In this document: one piece after another, positions 19,876 through 29,291 of the stretch | Position numbering within the stretch: the stretch's first letter is position 1 | How the letters are laid out: the number at the start of each line of letters is the position of its first letter | The notes under the pieces: model-generated | Seen by the model: only the letters and a program-made list of their open reading frames with translations | Told to the model about the DNA's origin: nothing | The model's database searches: none | Origin: JAHEDH01 sp963753285 | GTDB lineage: Bacteria > Actinomycetota > Acidimicrobiia > Spongiisociales > ZC4RG35 | DNA length: 64,000 nucleotides | NCBI GenBank assembly: GCA_963753285.1 | Contig: CAVWBT010000001.1 | Coordinates: forward strand, 62,001 to 126,000 | Direction of reading: 5' to 3' | Translations under genes and position numbers: made by a program

Positions 19876-21756
19876 ATGACTCCAGAAGACCTCAATGGCT
19901 TGACCACACCACAGACGCCGGCCGTGCATCCGAGCGGTGACCGGGTCGCCTACGTCATCTCCACGATCGACACCGACGAAGACCGGTACGGCCGGGCGAT
20001 CTGGGTCGGCGACAGCAACGACTCGAGGCAGTTCACCGCCGGACCGGGTGACACGTCACCGAAGTGGTCGCCGGACGGCAGCCGTTTGGCGTTCATCCGC
20101 ACCGAAGAAAAGGTCGGTCAAGTGGCGATCATCCCCGCCGACGGTGGCGAAGCCGAGGTCGTGACCGACTTCGATCTCGGTGTCACGACCTTCGAGTGGT
20201 CGCCTGACGGCACGAGTCTCGCCGTCGCCGCCACCACCTACGTCGAGGACTGGGCGGAGCTGACCGACGAGGAGCGGGCCCGCAAGCCACGCCGAGTCAC
20301 ATCGGTGCCCTACAAGTTCGACAACCTCGGCTGGCTGCACGACCGCAAGTCGCACATCTGGCTCGTCTCCGCCGACCGTTCCGGAGAGGCGCGGTGCCTG
20401 ACACCCGGCGAGCGCGACGAGAAGCAACCCACCTGGCACCCGGACGGGAGTCGCATCGTCTATCTGTCCGACCTGAGGGAGGACCGGAGCTTGGACTTCG
20501 GCGCATCGGTCATGGCGGTCGATGTCGAGTCCGGTGTGTGCAGCGAGTTGGTTCCGCACGGCGGCTGGACCTTCACGCGCTTCTCGCCCACCGGTGATCT
20601 GCATCTCCTCGGCGATCCCAAGACGGACTGGCCCGATCTCACCACACTCTGGCGACTCGACGGAAGCGAGCTCACATCGCTCACGGCTCATCTCGATCGG
20701 TCGGCGGCATCGCTGGCGATCGGCCCCGCCTACATCGAGTTCGACGACGGCCTGGCGTACGTCATGCACGAGGACGCCGGAACCGGAGGGGTCGCTGCCG
20801 TTCACCCCGACGGAACGGTCGACCATGTGATCGACGGTCCGCAAGTGGTCACGGAGTTCTCGATCGCCGCTGGTGTATCCGCATACGTGTCGAAGACCCC
20901 GACCGATCCAGGGACGCTGTTCCTGTCCGAGGACGGCGAGGGATCGGCGGTCGCCCACTCCAGCGAACTCGACCTCGTCGAAGGGCACCATTTCACGACG
21001 ATCTCCGAAGGAGTCGAGATCGACGTCTGGGTGTTTCTGCCGCCCGGTGATGTGGACGTCCCGACGCTGCTGAACATCCACGGAGGGCCTGCCAGCCAGT
21101 ACGGGTTCGGGTTCTTCGACGAGTTCCAGGTCTATGCCGCGGCGGGGTACGGGGTGGTCGCCTGCAACCCTCGTGGCTCCTCGGGACGGGGAAGAGAGTT
21201 CGTTCGCGCCGTGACGCACGACGGGTGGGGCGTCGTCGACGTGGCAGACGTCAACGCAGCACTCGAGGCTGCGCTGGAACGCTATCCACGACTCGACGGC
21301 GAGCGGATGGGGGTCATGGGCGGGTCCTACGGCGGCTTCCTCACGTCCTGGATCATCGGGACCGACCATCGTTGGAAGAGTGCGATCGTCGAGCGGGGCC
21401 TCCTGTCGTACAACAGCTTCGCCGGGACGTCCGACATCGGCGGCAGCTTCCCCCGCTTCTACGCCGGAGCCGACCACGGCGACCCCGAGGCGGAGCGCAT
21501 CTGGGCGGAGAAGAGCCCGCTGACCCGGGCGGATCAGACGACGACTCCGACCCTGGTGCTCCACGCGGAGAACGACTTCCGATGCCCGATCGAGCAGGCC
21601 GAGCGCTATTTCATGGCACTGCTCAAGGCCGGGGTGAAAACGGAGTTCGTGAGGTTCCCGGGAGAGGGCCACGAGATGAGCCGCAGCGGCAAACCCCGCC
21701 ACCGCGTCGAACGCTTCGATGCCATCCTCGACTGGCACGACCGCCACCTGAGATGA
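19876..21756 (+). CDS. S9 family prolyl oligopeptidase / acylaminoacyl-peptidase
   Basis: 626 aa. The N-terminal two thirds form a WD40-like/TolB beta-propeller with repeated KWSPDGSRLAFI and TWHPDGSRIVYL blades. The C-terminal alpha/beta-hydrolase domain has nucleophile Ser484 in GGSYGG, Asp567 in HAENDFRCP and His599 in GEGHEM, a complete catalytic triad. No signal peptide is visible, so it should act in the cytoplasm on short peptides. The ATG at 19876 gives the expected MTPEDL start; the frame continues upstream but crosses pgpA. Confidence 0.94.
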   Translation: MTPEDLNGLTTPQTPAVHPSGDRVAYVISTIDTDEDRYGRAIWVGDSNDSRQFTAGPGDTSPKWSPDGSRLAFIRTEEKVGQVAIIPADGGEAEVVTDFDLGVTTFEWSPDGTSLAVAATTYVEDWAELTDEERARKPRRVTSVPYKFDNLGWLHDRKSHIWLVSADRSGEARCLTPGERDEKQPTWHPDGSRIVYLSDLREDRSLDFGASVMAVDVESGVCSELVPHGGWTFTRFSPTGDLHLLGDPKTDWPDLTTLWRLDGSELTSLTAHLDRSAASLAIGPAYIEFDDGLAYVMHEDAGTGGVAAVHPDGTVDHVIDGPQVVTEFSIAAGVSAYVSKTPTDPGTLFLSEDGEGSAVAHSSELDLVEGHHFTTISEGVEIDVWVFLPPGDVDVPTLLNIHGGPASQYGFGFFDEFQVYAAAGYGVVACNPRGSSGRGREFVRAVTHDGWGVVDVADVNAALEAALERYPRLDGERMGVMGGSYGGFLTSWIIGTDHRWKSAIVERGLLSYNSFAGTSDIGGSFPRFYAGADHGDPEAERIWAEKSPLTRADQTTTPTLVLHAENDFRCPIEQAERYFMALLKAGVKTEFVRFPGEGHEMSRSGKPRHRVERFDAILDWHDRHLR

Positions 21757-21799
21757 GACTGCGTCGAACCCAGGGTTGCTGACGACACGTGGTGTCGAT

Positions 21800-21851
21800 C
21801 TCAGGTCAAGGTTGCCCGCCGTATGCAGAGATCGCCGAACCTTGACCTGAG
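21800..21851. terminator. 14-bp perfect inverted repeat between convergent genes
   Basis: CTCAGGTCAAGGTT (21800-21813) and its exact complement at 21838-21851 are separated by 24 nt. It sits between the S9 peptidase stop and the 3' end of the minus-strand methyltransferase, where a bidirectional terminator is expected. Two near-identical AACCCAGGGTT-containing segments flank it at about 21766 and 21872. Low similarity to a classic terminator: long loop, no T tract. Confidence 0.55.
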
Positions 21852-21888
21852 TTGGACAGCAGGTGTCGCGTAGAACCCAGGGTTCACG

Positions 21889-22681
21889 TCAGCTCCGCTT
21901 ACGGAGCTTCCAGATGTGCTCGCTCGGAAAGTCCTTCGACCACTCTGCAGTCACGGCGAACGGCATGCCCGTTGCGTCCTCCGGCGCCTGGACCTCGATC
22001 AGATCCACGATCTCGAACCCCGTCTCGTTGAACAGGCGGATCCACCCCGAGAACGTGAGATTGAACTCGATGCCACCCGGCTCGTCGATTGCCTCACGCC
22101 AATCCTGCCGATAGATGTCGAAGTACGAGTTCTCGAGCGTCCGGGTCACCGGAAGCGAACCGTCCGGCGGCGAGCACAGGTTGACGAGGATGTGGTTGCC
22201 GAGGAAGCACAACGCACCACCGGGTTTGAGCAACCGATGCGCTTCGGGAATCCATAGGTACGGGTCTGCCCATATCGACGCGCCGTACTCGCTGATGGCG
22301 AAGTCGTAAGATGCCGTCCGGCTTCGGGACGATCTCGGCGTTCCCGTGGATCAGTTCGAGGTCCACGCCATGCTCGTCGGCCAGCCGGTTCGCCGTTGCG
22401 AGCTGCTCGTGCCGAGTTATCGATCGCCGTGACGGTCGCACCGCGCCTCACCATCCAGGCCGACACGTACCCCGTGCCGCACCCGAGGTCGATGGCTGCA
22501 TCCCGGTCATGTCGTCGGGGAGCATGTCGACCTCGCTCTCGGGGATACGCCCACTGCCCCCAGGTGGGGGTTGCGCTGCGAGCCATGCCCGCTCCCCCAT
22601 CTCCACCCATTGGTCGGCCATGCCGTCCCAGTATTCGCGGTTGACGGCGACATGCTCGGGTAGGTCGTCCATTCCCGGCAC
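21889..22681 (-). pseudogene. Class I SAM-dependent methyltransferase, broken by frameshifts
   Basis: The protein can be read only by changing frame three times. MPGMDDLPEHVAVNREYWDG.. begins at 22681. The SAM-binding motif AIDLGCGTGYVSAWMVRRGATVTAID lies in a second frame (about 22500-22420). HEQLATANRLADEHGVDLELIHGNAE is in a third (about 22410-22310). LLKPGGALCFLGNHI to the stop at 21889 is in a fourth segment. Together they give a normal ubiE-like methyltransferase of about 264 residues. Either it is a real pseudogene or the sequence has clustered indel errors. The target of methylation is unknown. Confidence 0.85.
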
Positions 22682-22724
22682 GCTATCCGGATCGTGTCCT
22701 GGTTGCCAGGGTCTTCGGAGCCAG

Positions 22725-24305
22725 TCAGCGGAAGGTCAGGTAGGTGGCTTCCTCGATCCCTTCGAGGGAACGGATGGCGTCCAGCTCTTCCTCGGTGAGG
22801 GCGCGGTTCATGTTGACGCCCATCATGGCCGCCATCCCGGTCGCTCTCGACTGGCCCACGACCATGTTGTCGATGTTGACGCCCTGGTTGCCCAGATACG
22901 TCCCGACGCGACCGATCACTCCGGGTGTGTCCGAGTTGCGAACCACCAGTACGTGATCGGAGAAGAGCAGCTCGACGTCGTGTTCCGCCACCTCGACCAT
23001 GACCGGTCCTCGCTTGGACAGCGTGCCGGCGATGGCGATCGGCCCCGAAGCCCCGGTTCCGGCGACGCGCACGCTCGAGACGTAGTCCTGTGTCTGTTCC
23101 GTTGCCTCGAGATCGACGCTGATGCCGTGGGCGTCAGCCATCGAGGGGGCGTTGACATACGAGACCGGCTCGTCGGTGACCGCTTCGAGCAGCCCCTTCA
23201 ACACGGCCAGTTTGAGCGGCCGGATCGGCTGTCCGGCGATCCGCCCCTCAGCTTTGACGGTCAGCGGACCGGTGACACCGCGAGCCAGGCCGACGAACGC
23301 CCGCCCGAGATTCTCGGCGACGGGCAGGAAGGCCCTGACCTCTTCGGTGACCTCGGGACCGAGATCGACGTTGACTGCGCTCAGCACCAGATCGCCGGCA
23401 AGCGCCGCCGCCACCGCTTCGGCCACGTCGGTTCCGGCCTTGTCCTGGGCCTCGGCGGTCGAAGCGCCGAGGTGTGGGGTGACCACGACCTGGGGAAGAC
23501 CGAACAGCGGGCTGTCGGTGGTCGGCTCCGTGGCGAACACGTCGAGTCCTGCGCCGGCGACGATTCCAGATTCGATCGCCTTGGCGAGTTCGGCTTCGTT
23601 CACGATTCCCCCGCGTGACGTGTTGACGATCCGCACACCGGGCTTGAGCTTGGCGATGTTGTCACCGCCGATGAGGTTCTCCGTCTCGGGGGTCTTCGGG
23701 AGGTGGATCGAGATGAAGTCGGCCTGACCGAGCAGTGTGTCCAACTCGAGCAGCTCCACGCCGAGTCGACGGGCGCGATCGTCGGTCACGAACGGGTCGT
23801 AGGCGCACACCTTCATCCCGAATGCGGCACACCGTTGCGCCACCAGCGTGCCGATCTTCCCGAGGCCGATGATCCCGATCGTCTTGCCATGCAGCTCCAC
23901 ACCTTGGAAGCTCTTGCGGTCCCACACGCCGGAGGTGAGCTTGGCGTGGGCCTGGGGCGTGTTCCTCGCCTGACTCAACAACAAGGCCATCGCCTGCTCG
24001 GCGGCGGAGATGGTGTTTGCGTTGGGGGCGTTCACGACGAGGACGCCCCGTTCGGTTGCGGCCGCCAGGTCGATGTTGTCGACTCCGATACCGGCCCGGC
24101 CGATGACCTTGAGCTGCGGTGCGGCGGCGATCATCTCTGCGTCGACGGTCGTGGCCGATCGCACGATCAGCCCGGCGGCATCGCCCAGACGCGCTCTGAG
24201 GTCGTCCGGCGACAGCCCGACGGCGAGGTCGACATCGTACCGCTCGGCCAGCAGATCGACGCCTGCCTGAGCGATGGTTTCAGCAATCACGATCTTGGGT
24301 TTCAT
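22725..24305 (-). CDS. serA: D-3-phosphoglycerate dehydrogenase
   Basis: 526 aa, the long actinobacterial form. The catalytic/NAD domain has IGRAGIGVDNIDLAAATERGVLVVNAP, the Rossmann motif GIIGLGKIGTLVA and catalytic His in VVTPHLGASTAEAQ. It is followed by the intervening ASB domain and a C-terminal ACT domain (VLVVRNSDTPGVIGRVGTYLG) that binds serine for feedback inhibition. It oxidises 3-phosphoglycerate to 3-phosphohydroxypyruvate, the first step of serine synthesis. Single gene with its own upstream region. Confidence 0.96.
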   Translation of the reverse strand: MKPKIVIAETIAQAGVDLLAERYDVDLAVGLSPDDLRARLGDAAGLIVRSATTVDAEMIAAAPQLKVIGRAGIGVDNIDLAAATERGVLVVNAPNANTISAAEQAMALLLSQARNTPQAHAKLTSGVWDRKSFQGVELHGKTIGIIGLGKIGTLVAQRCAAFGMKVCAYDPFVTDDRARRLGVELLELDTLLGQADFISIHLPKTPETENLIGGDNIAKLKPGVRIVNTSRGGIVNEAELAKAIESGIVAGAGLDVFATEPTTDSPLFGLPQVVVTPHLGASTAEAQDKAGTDVAEAVAAALAGDLVLSAVNVDLGPEVTEEVRAFLPVAENLGRAFVGLARGVTGPLTVKAEGRIAGQPIRPLKLAVLKGLLEAVTDEPVSYVNAPSMADAHGISVDLEATEQTQDYVSSVRVAGTGASGPIAIAGTLSKRGPVMVEVAEHDVELLFSDHVLVVRNSDTPGVIGRVGTYLGNQGVNIDNMVVGQSRATGMAAMMGVNMNRALTEEELDAIRSLEGIEEATYLTFR

Positions 24306-24466
24306 GGTTCTCCGGATGAGTGATCTCCCATTCTCGTCAGGGGCACGACACGGACCAAGACGACGGGCAGGGTCCCGTGATCGACGCCCGACGTGTCGGG
24401 CCGAAGGTCACTCTCGGGGTGGCCGCGAAGCTCCTATGGTGGATTCGACACGAAAGGAATCGAGCG

Positions 24467-24892
24467 ATGGAACTGAGCAGATTCGCAGTTGCGGTCGACG
24501 GCAGCCCGGAGTCGAAGCGAGCCGTCGCGGCCGCAGCCGACCTCGCCAAGCTCACAGGAGCAACTCTCCAACTCGTGACGGTGGTGCGCCCGCCGGAGGG
24601 ATGGTGGGGCATCGAAGGCTCTCCCCCCACCCCCGAGGCGATGTCCTCGGCGATCGCCTCGGCAAGGAGCGAGCTCCTCGCTCCGATCCAGAAGTCCCTC
24701 GACATCGAGGCCGAAGCGGTGCTGGAAGTCGGCGAGCCTGGCGGAGCGATCATCAACTTCTGCTCCGAGAACGACATCGACATGTTGTTCGTGGGTCGAC
24801 GCGGCGCAGGCGTGGTCGAACGCGTGATGATGGGTTCCGTCGCCGACCGGCTCGCTCACAACGCGCCGTGCCCGGTCGTGATCGTCCCCTGA
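24467..24892 (+). CDS. Universal stress protein (UspA family)
   Basis: 141 aa from the ATG behind AAAGGAATCGAGCG. FAVAVDGSPESKRAVAAAADLAKLTGATLQLVTVV and the C-terminal ATP-binding VGRRGAGVVERVMMGSVADRLAHNAPCPVVIVP match UspA. The G-2X-G-9X-G(S) motif suggests an ATP-binding member. Monocistronic. The frame extends upstream of this ATG but without similarity to the family. Confidence 0.92.
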   Translation: MELSRFAVAVDGSPESKRAVAAAADLAKLTGATLQLVTVVRPPEGWWGIEGSPPTPEAMSSAIASARSELLAPIQKSLDIEAEAVLEVGEPGGAIINFCSENDIDMLFVGRRGAGVVERVMMGSVADRLAHNAPCPVVIVP

Positions 24893-25210
24893 GAGCCGCC
24901 GGCGTTCGCCCCTGGTTGGGCAGACGCTCATGTGCCCGATGTGCTCGATCGCCATCGACCAGATTGCCGATGGCGTCCATTCCGGCTCGATTGGCGAAGA
25001 CTGAGACATCGCCCGAAACGCAACGGTGGCTGCCAGATGGCGATCGCCGACCGTGCCGGTTCATCGCTGCTGATCGTCGGACGCCGGTGACGCTCGCCGC
25101 ACCCTGACGCGGACGTTGTGTCCGAGCCCGACCGCCCGCGGTGCCCGTTCTCGAACCGTCCTGCAGGGACTACCGAGGCCTCGGCGCAAGGCACGTCGCG
25201 GAGCGGTGGC

Positions 25211-25384
25211 GACTGGAACGGCGCGTCCTGGTTGGGCTCGTCCTGGTCGGGCCTCTCCTGGTCTGGCACGTCCTCGTCTGACCTCTCCAGGTCGGGCACG
25301 AGCTGGTCGGGAACGTCCTGGTCGGGAACGCCCTGGTCGGGATCGAGTTGGTCGAGCCACATCTGGGACGCCGGGCTCCGCTGG
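25211..25384 (+). repeat. 15-bp tandem repeat encoding SWSGT pentapeptides (possible S8 peptidase tail remnant)
   Basis: About ten imperfect copies of a 15-bp unit (TCCTGGTCGGGAACG and variants). In the + strand frame it reads as Trp/Ser/Gly pentapeptides (SWSGTSWSGT, PWSGSSWSSHIW). Trp-rich tails of this type occur at the C-terminus of actinobacterial S8 (subtilisin-like) peptidases, but no peptidase domain is present upstream. The frame runs without a stop into the next gene. It may be a decayed gene end, or the tract may be translated as an N-terminal extension of that gene. The rest of 24,893-25,429 shows no gene. Confidence 0.7.
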
Positions 25385-25429
25385 ATCTCGCCCCATCCGG
25401 AACCAGAGTCACGGGTATCGTTGGGCCGA

Positions 25430-26260
25430 GTGACATCAGCAGCCCTCAGACTGAGACGAGCGATCGAGACGTTTCATGCCGTCTGCTACTTCGCTCCAGA
25501 GGTGATCCAACCGTATCGCGACGCCGGCCTCCACCCGTGGAACGCCTACTTCGGCCAGCGGGCGGCGCCTCTCGGAGCGGTGAGCGCCGCAACCGTCACC
25601 GCCACCTTCTACAACTTCAATCCACGGCTGGTTGAGCGATCGATCCCGTCCGTCTGGGACCACATCCCCCCAGTGAAGGCCACGGAGCTGCGTCTCCAGG
25701 GCACGATCACGGCGATCCGACGACTCGTCCCCGATCTCCCCGATGACACCGCATTGATCGAGCTCGCTGACGTCATCAGAGCCGCCAACGCGGAGCTCGA
25801 GTACGCCGGCCGGCCGCTCGCCGCCGCCCATGTCGCAATCGACCCCCCCGAGGAGCCGCTGGCGTATCTGTGGTGGGCAGTGACCGTGCTCCGCGAGTTC
25901 CGCGGGGACGGCCACGTTGCGGTGCTCGTGACCGAAGACGTCGGCCCGATCGAGGCGCTCATCACCTCGAGCGGGTACGGCGACGGAACGGTCGAGTTCT
26001 ATCAGAAGAATCGGGCGTGGTCGCTCGAGGAATGGGAAGCAGGCGTGGAGCGATGTCTCTCGAGAGGTTGGATCGACACCGACGGGGCCCTCACGGCCGT
26101 GGGCCGGGAGTTGAGGGACCGGATCGAGGAGTCGACCGACCGGACGATGGAAGGCGCCCTCGATGCGCTCGGCGAGCACCTCGATCGGGTCATCGAATCG
26201 ATCAGACCGATTTCGCGTGAGATCTACCTCAACGGCGGCGTCGGAGGCAGACCCGCCTGA
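25430..26260 (+). CDS. SalK/SCO6745-like helix-turn-helix protein
   Basis: 276 aa from the GTG at 25430. LRLRRAIETFHAVCYFAPEVIQPYRDAGLHPWNAYFGQRAAPLGAVSAATVTATFYNFNPRLV matches the SCO6745/SalK family of actinobacterial proteins, which are predicted winged-helix (MarR-like) regulators or ligand-binding proteins. Function is not established. No strong ribosome-binding site precedes the GTG. The same frame stays open back to 25118 through the pentapeptide repeat, so a longer product cannot be excluded. Confidence 0.8.
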   Translation: MTSAALRLRRAIETFHAVCYFAPEVIQPYRDAGLHPWNAYFGQRAAPLGAVSAATVTATFYNFNPRLVERSIPSVWDHIPPVKATELRLQGTITAIRRLVPDLPDDTALIELADVIRAANAELEYAGRPLAAAHVAIDPPEEPLAYLWWAVTVLREFRGDGHVAVLVTEDVGPIEALITSSGYGDGTVEFYQKNRAWSLEEWEAGVERCLSRGWIDTDGALTAVGRELRDRIEESTDRTMEGALDALGEHLDRVIESIRPISREIYLNGGVGGRPA

Positions 26261-26298
26261 AGCCTCGGCTCGGCGGCGAGCCTTCTACGCTGCCCCCG

Positions 26299-28251
26299 AT
26301 GCGACGTCTCCTGACTCTCGGGCTCCTGGCCACCGCCGTCCTCCTCATCGGCTCGTGCGATGGCGACGACCAGCCGGCGGCCGAGTTCACCGTCTCGATG
26401 ATCGACAACTCGTTCGACCAGGACGTGTACGAAGTGCCCGTCGGGGCGGTCGTCGAGTTCGTCAACAACGGTCGCAACCCACACAACGCCTTCTCGGTCG
26501 ACGGCTCGTGGTCCACCCAGGACGCCACCGGTGACGCATTGATGCTCGCCGACGAGACCGCGGTCCTCACATTCGACGACCCAGGCACCTACGAATTCTT
26601 CTGCACGATCCACGCCACCGAACAGGACGATGGCTCGTACCAGGGCATGGTGGCGACCATGGTCGTGGGCGAGAGCGATGCGACCACCTCCCAGGTCGAC
26701 ACGGGCTCCGAGGTGGTCGACGAGTGGACGGGCGTGACCCGAGCCGTCCCGACCGACTACCCGACGATCCAGTCCGGTGTCGACGCGGCAGAGCCGGGTG
26801 ATCTCGTGCTGGTGGAACCGGGTGTCTATCGGGAAGCGGTCAGCGTCACCACGCCGTACATCACCATTCGCGGCACCGACCGCAACGAGGTCATCCTCGA
26901 CGGCGAGTTCACCCGCGAAAACGGCATCGCCGTGACTGCCGACGGCGTCGCGATCGAGAACATGACGGCACGCAACTACACGATCAACGGATTCTTCTGG
27001 AACGGCGTCACTGGCTACCGAGGGTCCTATCTCACCGCGATCGACGACTGGGTGTACGGGATCTACGCATTCGCCTCGGTCGACGGGCTCTTCGAGCACT
27101 CCTATGCGTCGGGGAGCTGGGACGCCGGGTTCTACATCGGCCAGTGCCGACCGTGTGACGCCGTCGTCACCGACGTCGTCGCCGAGTACAACGGCCTGGG
27201 GTATTCGGGAACGAACTCGTCTGGAAACATCTGGATCGTCGACTCGGAGTGGCGCCACAACGTCGCCGGGATCGTGCCGAACACACTCGACTCGGAGCTG
27301 CTGCCTCCGGTCAGCGACGTCGTGGTCGCCGGCAACTACGTGCATCACAACGGCGAGGACGAACTCGCCCCCAACCGGACCGCCGAATGGTCGGCGTACG
27401 GCAACGGGATCGTGCTCGCCGGCGCCCGCGACTCCATCGTTCGCAACAACCTGCTCCTGAACAACCCGACGTCCGGTGTGCTGGTCGTTTCGATGATCGA
27501 CAAGAATCTGTGGCCATCGGGCGGCAACGAGGTCCGAGACAACGTCTCAATGGGCTCGGGCCGATCCGACTATGCCCTGGGAGGTCCGGCCGAGCAGGGC
27601 TCGTGCTTCTCGGACAACGAAGGCGACTCGTCGACGCCACGACTCCTCAGCCTCCTGCACTCCTGTGACGGGATCAATCTGCCATCCCCTTGGAGCCTGG
27701 CGGCCGGGTCGAACAACCTCGGGAGGATCGCAGAGGTCAACTTCGAGCTCAATCCGCAGTTGGAACACGGCGAGGCGCCGAAGCCGGCCGAGCCGCTGCC
27801 GAACATCCCTGGAGGCGCAGACGCACCAGTCCGGCCCGCCGTCGATGTCTTTGCCTCCCTCGACTTCGATCCTGCGTCGATCTCGACACCTGAACTGCCC
27901 GCAGGAATCGAGATCGCCGATTCCGAGCCCGTCTTCATGGGGATCGTGCTCAACAGCGGATTCTGGCCCTTGACGATGGGGGTGCTCCTCTCGATGATCC
28001 CCACACTCGCCTGGCTGCTCGGCGGTCTGTGGTCGCTGGCGAGGATCTGGACGACCGACAACGAATCGCGGGTTTGGCAGATCGGCTGGTCGGTTGTCGT
28101 AGTGATCGTTCCGGTGGTCGGGGCGCTGGTGTTTCTCGCTGCCGCCGACCGCGCCGAGCGGCGGCTGCGTCGCGTCGGCATCGTGAGCGTCGCGGTGGTC
28201 GCCTGGATCGCTGCCACCGGCGCTGCGGTCGTGATCGGCGGGATCGTGTGA
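26299..28251 (+). CDS. Lipoprotein with cupredoxin domain and parallel beta-helix (NosD-like), C-terminal TM helices
   Basis: 650 aa. The lipobox LLIGSC at residues 15-20 gives a lipid-anchored exported protein. Residues 30-125 are a plastocyanin-like cupredoxin with copper ligands in NPHNAF and FFCTIHA. Residues 140-450 form a right-handed beta-helix with repeated N/G/I turns (GNYVHHNGED, IVRNNLLLNN), resembling NosD/CASH domains. Two or three hydrophobic helices end the protein (ILNSGFWPLTMGVLL to AAVVIGGIV). The multicopper oxidase gene follows with a GTGA overlap, so the two form a copper-linked exported module. The substrate is not known. Confidence 0.88.
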   Translation: MRRLLTLGLLATAVLLIGSCDGDDQPAAEFTVSMIDNSFDQDVYEVPVGAVVEFVNNGRNPHNAFSVDGSWSTQDATGDALMLADETAVLTFDDPGTYEFFCTIHATEQDDGSYQGMVATMVVGESDATTSQVDTGSEVVDEWTGVTRAVPTDYPTIQSGVDAAEPGDLVLVEPGVYREAVSVTTPYITIRGTDRNEVILDGEFTRENGIAVTADGVAIENMTARNYTINGFFWNGVTGYRGSYLTAIDDWVYGIYAFASVDGLFEHSYASGSWDAGFYIGQCRPCDAVVTDVVAEYNGLGYSGTNSSGNIWIVDSEWRHNVAGIVPNTLDSELLPPVSDVVVAGNYVHHNGEDELAPNRTAEWSAYGNGIVLAGARDSIVRNNLLLNNPTSGVLVVSMIDKNLWPSGGNEVRDNVSMGSGRSDYALGGPAEQGSCFSDNEGDSSTPRLLSLLHSCDGINLPSPWSLAAGSNNLGRIAEVNFELNPQLEHGEAPKPAEPLPNIPGGADAPVRPAVDVFASLDFDPASISTPELPAGIEIADSEPVFMGIVLNSGFWPLTMGVLLSMIPTLAWLLGGLWSLARIWTTDNESRVWQIGWSVVVVIVPVVGALVFLAAADRAERRLRRVGIVSVAVVAWIAATGAAVVIGGIV

Positions 28252-29291
28252 GCGACGAGGACCGCACCGAAGAGCCCGTCCAGGGCCTGACCCGGCGAGA
28301 GACCCTCCGACGCTTCGGACTCGGCGGGGCAGGACTTCTGGGTGCCGGTCTGGTCGGCAGCGCAGTCGGGTCGCGGAGCGCCGGTGCGGGAGAGACACCC
28401 GAATATGCACCGGATCATCTTTCGTCGGAGCTGATCGTCGGAGCCGACGCAGGGCCGTATGGCGGAGCGCATTCACCTCCCCTCTCGATGGCTGCCGATC
28501 ATCTCGACCGTGTCACGTCTCCGCCACCGGCGAGCCGTCAGGCCGTTCGGGAGATCGAGATGACCGTGACCGAACAGCGGATCGAGGTCGCCAATGGGAC
28601 CACGATCGACGCCTGGACGTACAACGGGTCGGTTCCCGGTCCGACCCTGCGAGCAACCGAGGGCGAGCTACTGCGGATCAGCTTTCGGAACGCAACCGGC
28701 CACGATCACAACCTCCACTTCCACGGCCGCCACTCCCCGTTCCACGACGGTTGGGAACCCGTCCCGCCTGGCGGTGAGACGACCTATGAGATCGAGGCCG
28801 GCCCTGCCGGCCTCCACCCGTACCACTGCCACACGATGCCGATCGACATGCACATCGCCAAGGGCCTGTACGGCGTCCTCATCGTCGATCCGGCGGACCC
28901 GAGGCCCGAGGCACACGAGATCGTCTTGACGCTCGGCGGGTGGGACCCCGACATGTCGGGCAGGATCGCCATCACCGCCTGGAACGGCATCGCAGGGTTC
29001 TACGAGAAGTTCCCGATCAAGCTGCCGGCCGGTGAGCCGGTTCGGGTGTATCTCACGAACATGCTCGAATACGAGCCGGTGGCGTCGTTCCACCTGCACG
29101 CGCAGGTCTTCGACGTCTACCCGACGGGCGTCGGGGCGACACCGCTGACGACGACCGATGTGATCTCGTTGGGACAGACCGAGCGGGCGATCCTGGAGTT
29201 CACCCTCCCCGAGCGGGGCCGATACATGTTCCACCCCCATCAGCACCGCATCGCCATGCGGGGTGCCATGGGCTGGTTCTCAGCGATCTGA
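28248..29291 (+). CDS. Two-domain multicopper oxidase, Tat-exported
   Basis: 347 aa, GTG start overlapping the upstream stop. TRRETLRRFGLGGAGLLGAGLVG is a twin-arginine signal. Copper motifs: HDHNLHFHG, HPYHCHTMPIDMHI (the His-Cys-His of a type 1 site in the first cupredoxin domain), SFHLHAQVF and MFHPHQHRIAMRG. The arrangement resembles two-domain laccases and nitrite-reductase-like oxidases rather than three-domain laccases. It is coupled to the cupredoxin/beta-helix lipoprotein, a plausible electron donor or scaffold. It acts outside the membrane. The last bases overlap the convergent GNAT gene. Confidence 0.92.
   Translation: MSDEDRTEEPVQGLTRRETLRRFGLGGAGLLGAGLVGSAVGSRSAGAGETPEYAPDHLSSELIVGADAGPYGGAHSPPLSMAADHLDRVTSPPPASRQAVREIEMTVTEQRIEVANGTTIDAWTYNGSVPGPTLRATEGELLRISFRNATGHDHNLHFHGRHSPFHDGWEPVPPGGETTYEIEAGPAGLHPYHCHTMPIDMHIAKGLYGVLIVDPADPRPEAHEIVLTLGGWDPDMSGRIAITAWNGIAGFYEKFPIKLPAGEPVRVYLTNMLEYEPVASFHLHAQVFDVYPTGVGATPLTTTDVISLGQTERAILEFTLPERGRYMFHPHQHRIAMRGAMGWFSAI

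Noticed and set aside
20056..21747. 563-codon minus-strand open frame
   Set aside because: Antisense to the S9 peptidase, which has an intact catalytic triad.
25211..25384. 15-bp array considered as a CRISPR
   Set aside because: No spacers: units are head to tail with no unique sequence between them, and no cas genes are near.
26224..27348. 374-codon minus-strand open frame
   Set aside because: Antisense to the cupredoxin/beta-helix lipoprotein, which has a signal peptide and copper ligands.
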